Shown here: positions 37,117 to 45,465 of the stretch, in pieces
How the letters are laid out: each line of letters starts with the position of its first letter
Numbering within the stretch: position 1 is the stretch's first letter
Made by a program: the position numbers and the translations under genes
DNA from: Nodosilinea sp. PGN35
Lineage (GTDB): Bacteria; Cyanobacteriota; Cyanobacteriia; Phormidesmidales; Phormidesmidaceae
Direction: 5' to 3'
Assembly (NCBI RefSeq): GCF_029109325.1
Contig: NZ_JAQKQJ010000021.1
Coordinates: forward strand, 302,475 to 366,474
Length of the DNA stretch: 64,000 nucleotides
Notes under the pieces: generated by a model
Databases searched by the model: none
Told to the model about the DNA's origin: nothing
Seen by the model: the letters and a program-made list of their open reading frames with translations, nothing else

Positions 37117-38523
37117 ATGGCTATACTTAGTACATCTGAATTGACTAAGTATAGTATTTTCGTAGCCGTGCCTAAGAAAATAGGAAAGCGCGACATTACC
37201 GGGCAAAAAGGAATCAATGTCATTGAGGAAATCGTTCTTGAAATGGGTTTCCTCTGGTATCCATCTGGAAGTGTAGAAGCTGGAATTGATGGATATATTG
37301 AAATTCGAGATAGTGAGACTGAAGAAGTCTCAAATTTAATTATTCAGGTTCAGAGTAAGGCAACTGCAAAGGCAAAAACTCTTGGCGAGGACGATTCTAA
37401 ACTTGAATATCGATGTGACCAGCGTGATCTAGAGTACTGGTTGCAGGGCAACGCTCCTGTCATCTTAGTGCTCGTCAAGGTCGAGATACGAGAGGCTTAT
37501 TGGATTTCGATAAAAGATTATTTCCAAGATCCAGAAAAACGGCGATCTAGAAAAGTTGTTTTCAACAAAGTCAAAGATCGTTTTGATGTTAATGCCAAAA
37601 ATGATTTGACTAATCTTGCGATTCCTCGAAATTCTGGCATTTACCTTGCACCTAGGCCAAAAAAAGAGAAGCTATATTCTAACCTCCTAAAGATATCTGG
37701 CTTTGGAGAAAGACTTTACACCGGCTATGCCTCTACCGAAGATCAATCTAAAGCTCACTCTAGACTGTCCAAAATAGGTCAAAGCCTAGGCCAGGAATGG
37801 CTTCTGGTGGACAATCTAATCTTAAGCTTTCATGACTTGCGTCAGGATCCTTGGTCAACAATTTGTGATTTTGGTACTGTCGAAGAGCATGATGTAGAAG
37901 AGTGGGCACAGTCTCATATATTAGAACGCCAACGCCAGTTCGTCTGGCTGCTGAACAAAGCATTACGTGAAAAAGTCAAAAATGAATTGCTATTCGACCA
38001 GAAAAAGAAATGCTATTACTTCAAGCCTACGCAAGACTTGACGACACGAAAATATAATTATCATAGTCTTTTAAAGAAAGCTAGTCGGGATGTTTTCTTG
38101 TCTTACGATAAGAAAACATCTAAAGGGATAGCCTATTATAGGCATTCTGCCTTTGAGGGTCAGTTTCTTAAAATCGAGTCTGACTGGTTTCTTGAGGTTA
38201 AACCAACTTACTTCTTCACACGAGATGGTTTTACCAGAGATAAATATGATTGGGATCATTTATCTGGAATCAAGCGTATTGAAAAAAACGCAGCAGTTTT
38301 TGGCCAGCTTATAATGTGGGCTGAATACTTGATTACCCCAGTCCAAGGCAACTTGTTCTTTTCTCCTTATCCATTTCTTCTATTTGATAGGCTAGAGGAA
38401 TTCGAGGTTGATGTCGGCATTGATGACTCAACTTGGGTGCGCAATGAAGAGTCTGATGTTGCTGGCCTAATAGAAGACTCTGTTAACGAACTACCACTCT
38501 TTAAGCTAAGTCATGAAAATTGA
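37117..38523 (+). CDS. DUF4365 nuclease-APAZ effector of a SPARDA-type short Argonaute system
   Basis: 468 residues. N-terminal DUF4365 domain (about 23-165): PD-(D/E)XK-like nuclease residues D58 in GIDGYIEI and Q79-S-K81 in LIIQVQSK. C-terminal APAZ domain (about 230-450): RHSAFEGQFLKIESDWFLEV and TYFFTRDGFT, then EKNAAVFG, match the APAZ pattern of RH.AF, a Trp-containing strand and an FT.DG turn. DUF4365-APAZ proteins pair with short Argonautes in SPARDA systems: guide-directed recognition of foreign DNA unleashes non-specific DNA cleavage and the infected cell dies. The Argonaute gene overlaps the end by 11 bases. Base composition is clearly AT-richer than the flanking DUF499 gene, so the pair was acquired separately. 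An 11-base inverted repeat lies within the first codons. Confidence 0.88.
   Translation: MAILSTSELTKYSIFVAVPKKIGKRDITGQKGINVIEEIVLEMGFLWYPSGSVEAGIDGYIEIRDSETEEVSNLIIQVQSKATAKAKTLGEDDSKLEYRCDQRDLEYWLQGNAPVILVLVKVEIREAYWISIKDYFQDPEKRRSRKVVFNKVKDRFDVNAKNDLTNLAIPRNSGIYLAPRPKKEKLYSNLLKISGFGERLYTGYASTEDQSKAHSRLSKIGQSLGQEWLLVDNLILSFHDLRQDPWSTICDFGTVEEHDVEEWAQSHILERQRQFVWLLNKALREKVKNELLFDQKKKCYYFKPTQDLTTRKYNYHSLLKKASRDVFLSYDKKTSKGIAYYRHSAFEGQFLKIESDWFLEVKPTYFFTRDGFTRDKYDWDHLSGIKRIEKNAAVFGQLIMWAEYLITPVQGNLFFSPYPFLLFDRLEEFEVDVGIDDSTWVRNEESDVAGLIEDSVNELPLFKLSHEN
37121..37154. promoter_or_regulatory. 11-bp perfect inverted repeat inside the start of the SPARDA operon
   Basis: CTATACTTAGT (37121-37131) and ACTAAGTATAG (37144-37154) with a 12-base spacer, covering codons 2-13 of the nuclease-APAZ gene. 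It could be an operator overlapping the 5' end of the gene or an mRNA hairpin controlling initiation. Function is inference; the symmetry is exact. Confidence 0.55.
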
Positions 38524-39973
38524 TTTTTTATCTGAGCCCGAATTAGAGTTTGGGAATGGAGGTCGGCACATCGACATTCGATTTGGCATGATGCACCATA
38601 AACCTCTTGATTATGGTCTTTCCTCTGCTCCAAAGGATATTAAACTAGGCATAGTCGGCTCCTCGGAGACAATTGAGGGTCTACAGGCTTGGCTAGAAAA
38701 ATGTAAGCAAGGAATCGAGGCTAAACGAAGTAAGCAGCCCTATCTATTCCCAGATTTTCCTGGCTATGGTGAAACAGATACTTTGCCTACGGATATAAGT
38801 TCGGATTCGAGGAGAAATGCAACCATTTCAAATAGAGAACTAGAAAAACTGATTCAACAAGAAGATCGAAATACTCTTGTTCGTGAAACCGTAAATTTTC
38901 TAATACAAGAATTAAAATATATAGATGAAAAAACAGGCCCAGATGTTTTAGTTTGCGCTCTACCTGTAAATCTATTGGAAAAGATGGAATTGCAGGATGA
39001 GGGCGAGGGAAGTAGCTCAAAGCCATCTAGGCAAGCTAAAAGAATGGAAGTTGAATTGGATTTTCATGATTTGTTTAAGGCTAAGGCGATGAGTTTGCGT
39101 AAGCCGACCCAAATTATTTGGCCTGATACCTTCAACCTTGGGAAAATTTCACGAGAAAGAAAGAGTAGGAGAAAAACCAGAACTCTTCAGGATGAAGCGA
39201 CTCGTGCTTGGAATTTTTACACTGCTCTTTACTATAAAACATTAGGAACTCCTTGGCGCTTGATTCGAGATGCAAGAGAGCTTACAACTTGCTACATTGG
39301 CATTAGCTTCTATAAATCCCTTGATCGATCAACGTTACAGACCAGTACAGCTCAGATCTTTAATGAACGCGGTGAAGGTGTCATCCTTCGTGGAGGGCAG
39401 GCTGATATTACTAAAGATGATCGGCAGCCTTATCTTCACGCCGCAGACGCCGCAGACTTACTCTCCAACGCTTTATCGTTGTATCGTCGAGAACATCGCA
39501 CTCTACCTGCAAGAGTTGTTTTACATAAGACCTCTCGATATATTCCAGAAGAATTTGATGGATTTCAGGATGCACTCGACAAACATGGAATTGACACAGC
39601 GGAGTTTATTAGCTTTGACCATCGCTCTGGCACCCGTCTATTTCGATATGGAAAATATCCTCCTCTACGTGGAACGTTATTGAGTCTAGATGAGCATACT
39701 TGTATCCTCTACACACGCGGAAGTGTTGATTTTTTCTCCACTTATCCAGGGATGTATATTCCAAGGCCCCTCAAGTTCCGCTGCGAAAGTACTGAGGAAA
39801 CTCCTAGAGCCTTGGCACAGGAGATTTTAGCTTTAACCAAGATGAACTGGAACAATACACAATTTGATAGAGGTGAGCCAATCACTATTCGAGCAGCAAG
39901 GCAAGTTGGGCGCATCTTAAAATATGTTGACAAGGATGATCTTGTAGAGTCTCACTACCGTTTCTACATGTAA
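38513..39973 (+). CDS. Catalytically inactive short prokaryotic Argonaute (MID-PIWI)
   Basis: 486 residues, the size of a short Argonaute without N and PAZ domains. The MID part holds FPDFPGYGE (near 82). The PIWI part has the strand YIGISFYKS (about 259-267), where active Argonautes carry Asp at the position of the first Ser; VVLHKTSRY (about 333), where active ones have H.DG; and the C-terminal LTKMNWNNTQ, PITIRAARQVGRI typical of PIWI ends. The catalytic tetrad is therefore gone, as in all short Argonautes: the protein binds guide and target but does not cut. With the overlapping DUF4365-APAZ gene it forms a SPARDA-type heterodimer. It ends 79 bases before the convergent DarG gene. Confidence 0.88.
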   Translation: MKIDFLSEPELEFGNGGRHIDIRFGMMHHKPLDYGLSSAPKDIKLGIVGSSETIEGLQAWLEKCKQGIEAKRSKQPYLFPDFPGYGETDTLPTDISSDSRRNATISNRELEKLIQQEDRNTLVRETVNFLIQELKYIDEKTGPDVLVCALPVNLLEKMELQDEGEGSSSKPSRQAKRMEVELDFHDLFKAKAMSLRKPTQIIWPDTFNLGKISRERKSRRKTRTLQDEATRAWNFYTALYYKTLGTPWRLIRDARELTTCYIGISFYKSLDRSTLQTSTAQIFNERGEGVILRGGQADITKDDRQPYLHAADAADLLSNALSLYRREHRTLPARVVLHKTSRYIPEEFDGFQDALDKHGIDTAEFISFDHRSGTRLFRYGKYPPLRGTLLSLDEHTCILYTRGSVDFFSTYPGMYIPRPLKFRCESTEETPRALAQEILALTKMNWNNTQFDRGEPITIRAARQVGRILKYVDKDDLVESHYRFYM

Positions 39974-40052
39974 AACTTAATTTTCCTACATTTTTAAAAG
40001 GCAGTCGCATTGAACTGGAAACATGTTAAGTGTCAGGGTTTTATAACAACTA

Positions 40053-41093
40053 TTAGCTAAGCCAGCCTTGGGTTCTGAGGTGGTTCCAGGCCATAGTCAG
40101 ATGCTGGGGCTTGAAGAGGTTCTTCTTACGATCGCTCCATTCCTGCACCCGCTCGATCGCCACCTCGCAATTAACAGCAGCTTGAGGGTCTTCCTGAGTC
40201 ACCCAATGCAGGGTTGCCAGCATTTCCATGCCGTAGGGAGTTTCAAACCCTTCGATGAGCTGGCTAACACGTTCTAAATAGGGGTCAGCATTTTGGCCCT
40301 CAGCCAAGAAACTTTGGGCCGCCTCGTGCCCTTCGGGCAAAACCTGAATCTGGGCACGACCGCTGCCATCACCATACCCACGAATGTAGTGGCCCTCCAT
40401 GCCTTGCAGAGCGTGGCCCAGGTTGTGGGCATAGGGGCCATAGTGAAAACGTTGGAACGCTAAGCTTTGCAGCGTGGGCTCTCCAGCTACCTTAAGGAAA
40501 TACGCCAGCTTTTGAATTTCGATGCGGCTGGCGCTATACCCCGGTAGCCCGTAGAGTTCTAAGATCCGAATCAGGGCGGCTCTAAAGGCCGTCATTGGGG
40601 GTTTTGAGGTGGCGATCGCCATCGCTTCGACCGGCGGTGCCCCGGCAGGTTCAAACACAATTACCTCAACATTGGGCAGCGGTTTGAAGGCTTCTAAAAT
40701 CAGCGGTTTGACCTCGGCCCAGTCTAACCCCCCATTGCCACAGCCCAGGGGGGGAATGGCAATCGATCGAATCTCCAACCGTTGAACTTCTTCGACTAAA
40801 GCGGCTAGCCCAGCCTTGATATCGTCAAGCTGGGAGGGTTGCCGCCAGTGGCGTTTGGTGGGGAAGTTGATGATATACCGGGGATTTAGCAGCGAGTCGA
40901 TGGCGACGGTAAACATGCGCCCTGGCTCGACCTCATTGTTTTTGCACGCCTTTTGATACTGCTTAAAGTTGTCTGGAAACGCCCGCTTAAATTGCAGCGC
41001 TACTCCTTTGCCCATGACACCCACGCAGTTGACGGTGTTCACCAGGGCTTCTGTTTTTTCGTCTAGGAGGTTGCCACGCTTTAGCTTTAGCAT
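40053..41093 (-). CDS. darG: DarG-type macrodomain antitoxin
   Basis: 346 residues. The N-terminal macrodomain (1-150) has the ADP-ribose-binding segments NTVNCVGVMGKGVALQFK (19-36) and IPPLGCGNGGLDW (about 118-130). DarG removes ADP-ribose from DNA thymidine and also binds DarT through its C-terminal half. The second half (about 165-346) includes a helical region (FRAALIRILELYGLPGYSAS) consistent with that binding domain. The gene lies 84 bases downstream of the toxin gene on the same strand. Length and order match DarTG loci. Confidence 0.88.
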   Translation of the reverse strand: MLKLKRGNLLDEKTEALVNTVNCVGVMGKGVALQFKRAFPDNFKQYQKACKNNEVEPGRMFTVAIDSLLNPRYIINFPTKRHWRQPSQLDDIKAGLAALVEEVQRLEIRSIAIPPLGCGNGGLDWAEVKPLILEAFKPLPNVEVIVFEPAGAPPVEAMAIATSKPPMTAFRAALIRILELYGLPGYSASRIEIQKLAYFLKVAGEPTLQSLAFQRFHYGPYAHNLGHALQGMEGHYIRGYGDGSGRAQIQVLPEGHEAAQSFLAEGQNADPYLERVSQLIEGFETPYGMEMLATLHWVTQEDPQAAVNCEVAIERVQEWSDRKKNLFKPQHLTMAWNHLRTQGWLS

Positions 41094-41177
41094 TGTGCCG
41101 TCATGTTATTAGTTCAATTGTACTGAATAGAGGAGTTGGGTTCAAGATCCTTCAGGGGTGGTTGAGTCGCCTGCATT

Positions 41178-41810
41178 TTACGTGTAATACCACTGGGGGC
41201 GTAGACGGGCTGTCATCGTTTGCTCAAATTGTCGCAAAATTTGGTTCACCTCGGCAGCGATCGCCTCATCCATCACTCCAATGCCGCGAATCAAGGGCCA
41301 GGGCACCGCTTGGTGTACTAAGAATTCGGCCTGGCGGCGGCGCTTGCGATCGCCATCCTCTTCGGTATCTCGCCAATACCTGGTTTGCATGATCTCCCAA
41401 TCGATGGCGGTGTCGATGTCGTTGAGGTCGTCGTAGAAGCTGGTGTAGCCCATGACAGCATGGCCATCGCTAAACACAAACCCTAGACCGGCCTCTGCAA
41501 TCGCTTCGGCGGTGGTGACCAGGTGCAAGATAGACTGTTGGCCGCTGGTGTAGCCGGTGACGTTGCCGATGTGGATTGCCCCGAGCATGGGTGAGCGGGG
41601 GGCAAAGTAGAAGGGTACGTAGTCGTGCAGCACGCCGCCAGGGCCGCAGGGCACCGCTTTGGAGTAGCGCCGGTCTTGAATATGCTCGTAGGCAATGGAG
41701 GTGTAGTCGGCCTCGCTGGCTTGCAGCCGGTTTTTGGCCAGCAGGGTACCGGCCTGCACAATGGTGGCCAGGTTGCTGATGGGGGTGATGTGGTATAGCC
41801 AAACGGCCAT
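41178..41810 (-). CDS. darT: DarT-type DNA ADP-ribosyltransferase toxin
   Basis: 210 residues (DUF4433 family). The toxin ADP-ribosylates thymidine in DNA and blocks replication of phage or host. The NAD-binding start LYHITPISNLATIVQAG (5-21), FYFAPRSPML with R72, and RRRQAEFLVH with E162 match the catalytic Arg and Glu of DarT enzymes. HIGNVTGYTSGQQSI lies between. Both catalytic residues are present, so the enzyme should be active. It is expressed with darG, and a 10-base palindrome sits about 45 bases upstream of its start. Confidence 0.88.
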   Translation of the reverse strand: MAVWLYHITPISNLATIVQAGTLLAKNRLQASEADYTSIAYEHIQDRRYSKAVPCGPGGVLHDYVPFYFAPRSPMLGAIHIGNVTGYTSGQQSILHLVTTAEAIAEAGLGFVFSDGHAVMGYTSFYDDLNDIDTAIDWEIMQTRYWRDTEEDGDRKRRRQAEFLVHQAVPWPLIRGIGVMDEAIAAEVNQILRQFEQTMTARLRPQWYYT

Positions 41811-41852
41811 GCTAGGTCAGTCAACAATCAAATGCTCCCTAGCGTAGCAGCG

Positions 41853-41862
41853 AGGTATACCT
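41853..41862. promoter_or_regulatory. Palindrome AGGTATACCT upstream of darT, with adjacent hairpin
   Basis: A perfect 10-base palindrome 43 bases upstream of the darT start, in the only place a darTG promoter can be. A second inverted repeat, GATGCTG (41867-41873) with CAGCATC (41881-41887), lies next to it and ends just beyond the stop codon of the zinc-ribbon gene. The palindrome is a candidate operator; the hairpin has no T-run and may be a weak terminator. Confidence 0.4.
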
Positions 41863-41891
41863 GCTGGATGCTGAAGGCAACAGCATCTGCA

Positions 41892-42725
41892 CTACGAAGC
41901 TGATCCTTCCTGCTCCTTCAAAGCCCTTAAACGCGCCCTTTCCTGTTTCCCAGGTCGTTTTCGGCCACGTTCCCGTTTTCTTTCTTGCCTAATCTCTTTT
42001 GAACTCATGCGGGCATATTTGCAACGCCTGATATGCTCTTCCAATCTGAAGGCGATTTGATCTTGACGACAGTGGGAACAGGGTGCTAGCTCAAATCCGA
42101 GGGAGTCGAAACGGCCCGAAGGTGATGGGGGCGGGTTTATCGCCACGATTTTGAGTTCATTCTCATCAGGAATCCCAAGAACCTGAATTCCTTTTGCGGA
42201 AGCAAGGTAGAGATGACCAAACTCTTGTTTAAGTTGTTCAACAGAGAATCCCAACTTTCGAGCAACGGTTGTCTCGTTGACAGGGTATTGCCCAGCCTCA
42301 CCCAAATTTGCTCCACATATACGGTGAATCGCCCCCAAGAGCAGCAGACGTTGGTGATGCATCTGCCGATTGACCAGTCTCAGGTTTTGTAAGACGCGCC
42401 TACGGTCTTGTTCTGTCTGCCAGTGACGTTGCCAACAAGGGTGTACCTGCCAGGGATACCCCAGCCGGTCGAAGTAGACTGAGTCTCCATTTCCGTTGGT
42501 GTGGTAATAGACGTGATCACGACACCAGGGACAACGGGTTAAATATGTTTCGACACCGTTAATATCAGTACTGGGCCGACGATGCCTATTGCTGTTCGCT
42601 CCCGTTCCGGACGGGCGACATTGGTGCCGTCTATCTCTATCCCATGGTTGCCAGTTCCCAGGGGATAGCTCTGACATGGTAATGAGCTGTGAGCAGCGAT
42701 TGCAGACTCTGGTATAAGCCGACAT
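41892..42725 (-). CDS. Zinc-ribbon protein of unknown function (277 residues)
   Basis: No family name. Several metal-binding-type clusters are visible: CNRCSQL (8-14), CPWCRDHVYYH (about 66-76) with HPCWQRHW (about 94-101), and CSHCRQDQIAFRLEEHIRRC (about 213-232), the last resembling a C2-H-C finger. The tail is a very basic coiled stretch (RQERKRERGRKRPGKQERAR). The middle may contain a winged-helix-like segment (NETTVARKLGFSVEQLKQEFG). Overall it looks like a DNA- or RNA-binding protein. It shares strand with darTG but is separated from darT by an 81-base gap with its own repeats. Confidence 0.65.
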   Translation of the reverse strand: MSAYTRVCNRCSQLITMSELSPGNWQPWDRDRRHQCRPSGTGANSNRHRRPSTDINGVETYLTRCPWCRDHVYYHTNGNGDSVYFDRLGYPWQVHPCWQRHWQTEQDRRRVLQNLRLVNRQMHHQRLLLLGAIHRICGANLGEAGQYPVNETTVARKLGFSVEQLKQEFGHLYLASAKGIQVLGIPDENELKIVAINPPPSPSGRFDSLGFELAPCSHCRQDQIAFRLEEHIRRCKYARMSSKEIRQERKRERGRKRPGKQERARLRALKEQEGSAS

Positions 42726-42876
42726 TTTAAGCGACTAAAATTCTTGAGGGGTAAAATTTTTAACATCCTACAGGCTCTATCTCGTAATGGCAACTCTTGT
42801 TGACTTGCCCTATAGAGGCGATTTAAGGAACTCTTGGTTACTCAGTTTTGCCGCCTTTGTGTATTGAGGTATACAA

Positions 42877-42910
42877 AAGCGCCTGCTGTGAGTAAATACA
42901 GAAGGCGCTT
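42877..42910 (-). terminator. Rho-independent terminator of the GTPase gene
   Basis: AAGCGCCT (42877-42884) pairs with AGGCGCTT (42903-42910), extended inward by CTGT/ACAG across one mismatch, with an 8-base loop. Read on the minus strand the stem ends in GCGCTTTT. It begins 16 bases after the GTPase stop codon. Confidence 0.75.
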
Positions 42911-42925
42911 ATCAACGTCTAGAAA

Positions 42926-45277
42926 TTAGCGACTAACCACTGCCCCCTCAGCGACTATCTTGCCGCCATTTTCCTCAATAGCGGTGTAGACGATTTGCCG
43001 CACTTCATTCAAGAATTCACGGGCAACCTCAGTCATTACCGTCCCCAGTTCTGGGGCTGCAACGCTGTAGAGCATCTGGATATCCTCAGCTCGTTTGAAG
43101 GTTGAGCCTCGGCCAGAATGCTTGAAGGCATCTCGCCAACGCTTGAGGGGTTCATCGGCAATGCGAGATTGCGACAATTTACGTAGCTCTAAATCTACGC
43201 TTTGCTTGATGGCGTCGATCACCGCATCTTCCTCTTCGTCGTTTTTGGGTGGCTTGGTCCAGTCGGCGGGTTTACTCAAGAAGGTAGTGGTACCTTCATT
43301 GAGTCGAGCCAGCAGGTCAGCCACGGGGCGTAGAGAGTCGTACTCAATGTCGATCTGTTCTGCCATACGGCGATTCAGTGCCCAAATTCTTGTCCAGTGC
43401 TCTTTAGACACGCCGTCTAGCTTTCCCAGGCCGAGCAGTGCATCCCAGCGCTGGCGGAAGTCATTGGTGGCAGATTGCAGGGCATACATGAGGAATGCAG
43501 GATCATAAATGGGGCGCGCTTCAACGTAGAGCCCTTCCTCGATGGCATCCTGGCAGTAGTCCAGCAAGCGCTCTAACTCATCCCGGTTGGTTTGCCGTTT
43601 CTTGCTGATAGCGGCCTCAAGGGAGCGGTCTAGCCCGCCGATCATAAAGCAACGCTGGTCGAGGTTGCGCTCAATGGCCCGGACGGTTTTGTTGCCAAGG
43701 GCATCGCTGAGGGAGTTGAGTCCGTTGACTAACGAGGCCAGCACATGGTCTTTTTTCTCATTAAAACCAGGCAGGTTCGCGCCTTTGACTTGGTCGAAGT
43801 GGGTAAAGGCGATCGCCAGCTTTTTCTGATAACCACTGGCGGCAACAGAGCGAATCACCGATAGGGGAGCCGCCTGCATGGGTTGCTTGGCATTATCCAC
43901 CAGCAGGATGAGGTCTACATCCTTAAACCTCTCGGTGATGTGGGTCGTCACAGAACTCGCAGAATCTGGGGTGTGGCCCAGACCCTGGCCATCCATAAAG
44001 ACCAGCTTGCGATCGGTATCTGCAAAAACGGGGGCAAACGGTCCACTCACCCGCACCCCTTCAACGATGGGGGTCAAGAGGCGACCAAAGTATTTGGCGA
44101 AGTTGCTGGAGAGCAGCCGCACCTTGGCAATGAATTCATCCCGATCTTCGTTTTCGTAGGTCCATACTTCGGGCCAGCCACTGCCTCGTTTGCGCAAGGT
44201 ACCGCCGGTCAGGTAATCAAAGCGCTTTTGTACCTCATCCATAATGTCGTTAATGAGGTCGCTAACATCGTCTCGCTGTCGAACGATGTCGCCGAACAGT
44301 TCTTCAATAATGTCGGGATCTTCTTCCTGGAGGTCAATACCACCCAAGGCCTCGGGAAGTTCATCCAATGCCGATATGGTAATTTGGCGAATGCGCTTCA
44401 CGTAGTCCTCCAGAGCGGCCTGCATTTGAGCTTTCTCGGCCAGGGTAGGCATCACCCCTTCGTTCTCTAGCGCATCCGAATCTTCGGCAGTGCTGTCGTC
44501 ATCGTTCCATTCGTCTTCGTCATCACTCCACTCATCCCCAGAGCTAGCTTGGCTAATACGAGGGTTCCACAGACCCAGGGTGTATCCCAGGCGGAACCGC
44601 TGGGCAGGGTGGTTCAACAGGCTGTTAACGATCTTGCTATCGTCGGCTTCGGCCTCGCCATCGCTGGTGATGGCTTTGTCGAGTTCGGCTTTGGCTTTCA
44701 GGCAGGCTTCTACCACGCATTCGTGAATGTTGGTGCGCACGGAGGCTTCAGAGAAAAAGGTAACCACTGACCGGTAGGGCGCATCCGCCACGACGATTTC
44801 GGTATCGGCGATGGTGGTTTTAGCGGTTGATGTAGAGGGAAAGCGGTCTTTATCAGGATCAGACCCGATCAGGTGGCGCAAGAGCGAGGTTTTGCCAGCG
44901 CCGGTGGTGCCGACAAAGAGTACCCTGGAGTATCCGTCTTCAGAAGTGGGTAGTGGCAGGTAGCGCTCTCGCAGTTCCCAATTGTTGTCTACGGGAGTTT
45001 CCAGATCGTCGTAGAAAGCTTTGGTGACAACGTTCGAAAATTTACGTTCAGCTTCGGATTGCATGGAGATACTGTGGAAGCTCTCGTCGCTGAGAAGCGC
45101 ATTCATTTCGGCCACCAGGGCATCGGCTTCAACGGCGTCAGATGTGCCGAGCCCTCGGCGGATCTTAAGCCCCTGACCGGTTTTGGCATCTCTACGCAAG
45201 GGATGCCGAAAGTTAATCACGTAAGAAGAGCGCCCTTTGGGAAGGGATTTAGAGGCGGTGTAGCGCGGTGCTGCCAT
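42926..45277 (-). CDS. Large dynamin/AIG-like GTPase with integrase-like N-terminus
   Basis: 783 residues. The G1 P-loop is VGTTGAGKTSLL (122-133), switch-like FPSTSTAKTT follows (about 145-154), and the G3 motif is DGQGLGH (about 425). FTHFDQVKG near 490 replaces the usual NKxD, so nucleotide preference is uncertain. An acidic insert (about 225-250, SSGDEWSDDEDEWNDDDS) splits the G domain. The C-terminal 300 residues are helical, as in membrane- or partner-acting GTPases. Residues 1-65 (SYVINFRHPLRRD, LKIRRGLGTSDAVEADALV) resemble the arm-type DNA-binding start of tyrosine integrases, an odd fusion. Transcribed divergently from the DUF1156 methylase across an operator-rich gap. A defence role is inferred from the island. 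Confidence 0.7.
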   Translation of the reverse strand: MAAPRYTASKSLPKGRSSYVINFRHPLRRDAKTGQGLKIRRGLGTSDAVEADALVAEMNALLSDESFHSISMQSEAERKFSNVVTKAFYDDLETPVDNNWELRERYLPLPTSEDGYSRVLFVGTTGAGKTSLLRHLIGSDPDKDRFPSTSTAKTTIADTEIVVADAPYRSVVTFFSEASVRTNIHECVVEACLKAKAELDKAITSDGEAEADDSKIVNSLLNHPAQRFRLGYTLGLWNPRISQASSGDEWSDDEDEWNDDDSTAEDSDALENEGVMPTLAEKAQMQAALEDYVKRIRQITISALDELPEALGGIDLQEEDPDIIEELFGDIVRQRDDVSDLINDIMDEVQKRFDYLTGGTLRKRGSGWPEVWTYENEDRDEFIAKVRLLSSNFAKYFGRLLTPIVEGVRVSGPFAPVFADTDRKLVFMDGQGLGHTPDSASSVTTHITERFKDVDLILLVDNAKQPMQAAPLSVIRSVAASGYQKKLAIAFTHFDQVKGANLPGFNEKKDHVLASLVNGLNSLSDALGNKTVRAIERNLDQRCFMIGGLDRSLEAAISKKRQTNRDELERLLDYCQDAIEEGLYVEARPIYDPAFLMYALQSATNDFRQRWDALLGLGKLDGVSKEHWTRIWALNRRMAEQIDIEYDSLRPVADLLARLNEGTTTFLSKPADWTKPPKNDEEEDAVIDAIKQSVDLELRKLSQSRIADEPLKRWRDAFKHSGRGSTFKRAEDIQMLYSVAAPELGTVMTEVAREFLNEVRQIVYTAIEENGGKIVAEGAVVSR

Positions 45278-45375
45278 AGTGTTCCTGGTTGTTCCTGTAA
45301 CGTTGATGTATCAAAACTAACTCATGAGTTTCTGGGTGTCAAGCCTTCTGGGAACACTCAGGAACAACAAGGCTT
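45278..45375. promoter_or_regulatory. Divergent operator region with mirrored GGAACA repeats
   Basis: AGTGTTCC (45278-45285) is the exact reverse complement of GGAACACT (45351-45358), and GTTGTTCCTG (45288-45297) of CAGGAACAAC (45359-45368). The right pair is enclosed by AAGCCTT (45341-45347) and AAGGCTT (45369-45375). AACTCATGAGTT (45319-45330) is a perfect 12-base palindrome between them. This is the whole gap between two divergent genes, so two mirrored binding sites around a shared promoter is the natural reading. Confidence 0.65.
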
Positions 45376-45465
45376 AAGCTTCTTTGTATGGATGCTGAAG
45401 AGTTAGGCGGGAAGACTGGTACAGAGGTTATCGTTAACCCACCGCTGTCTACAGAATTCCCATCT

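Noticed and set aside
38513..39973. Catalytically active Argonaute
   Set aside because: The Asp positions of the PIWI tetrad are replaced (IGIS, HKTS), so slicing is not expected.
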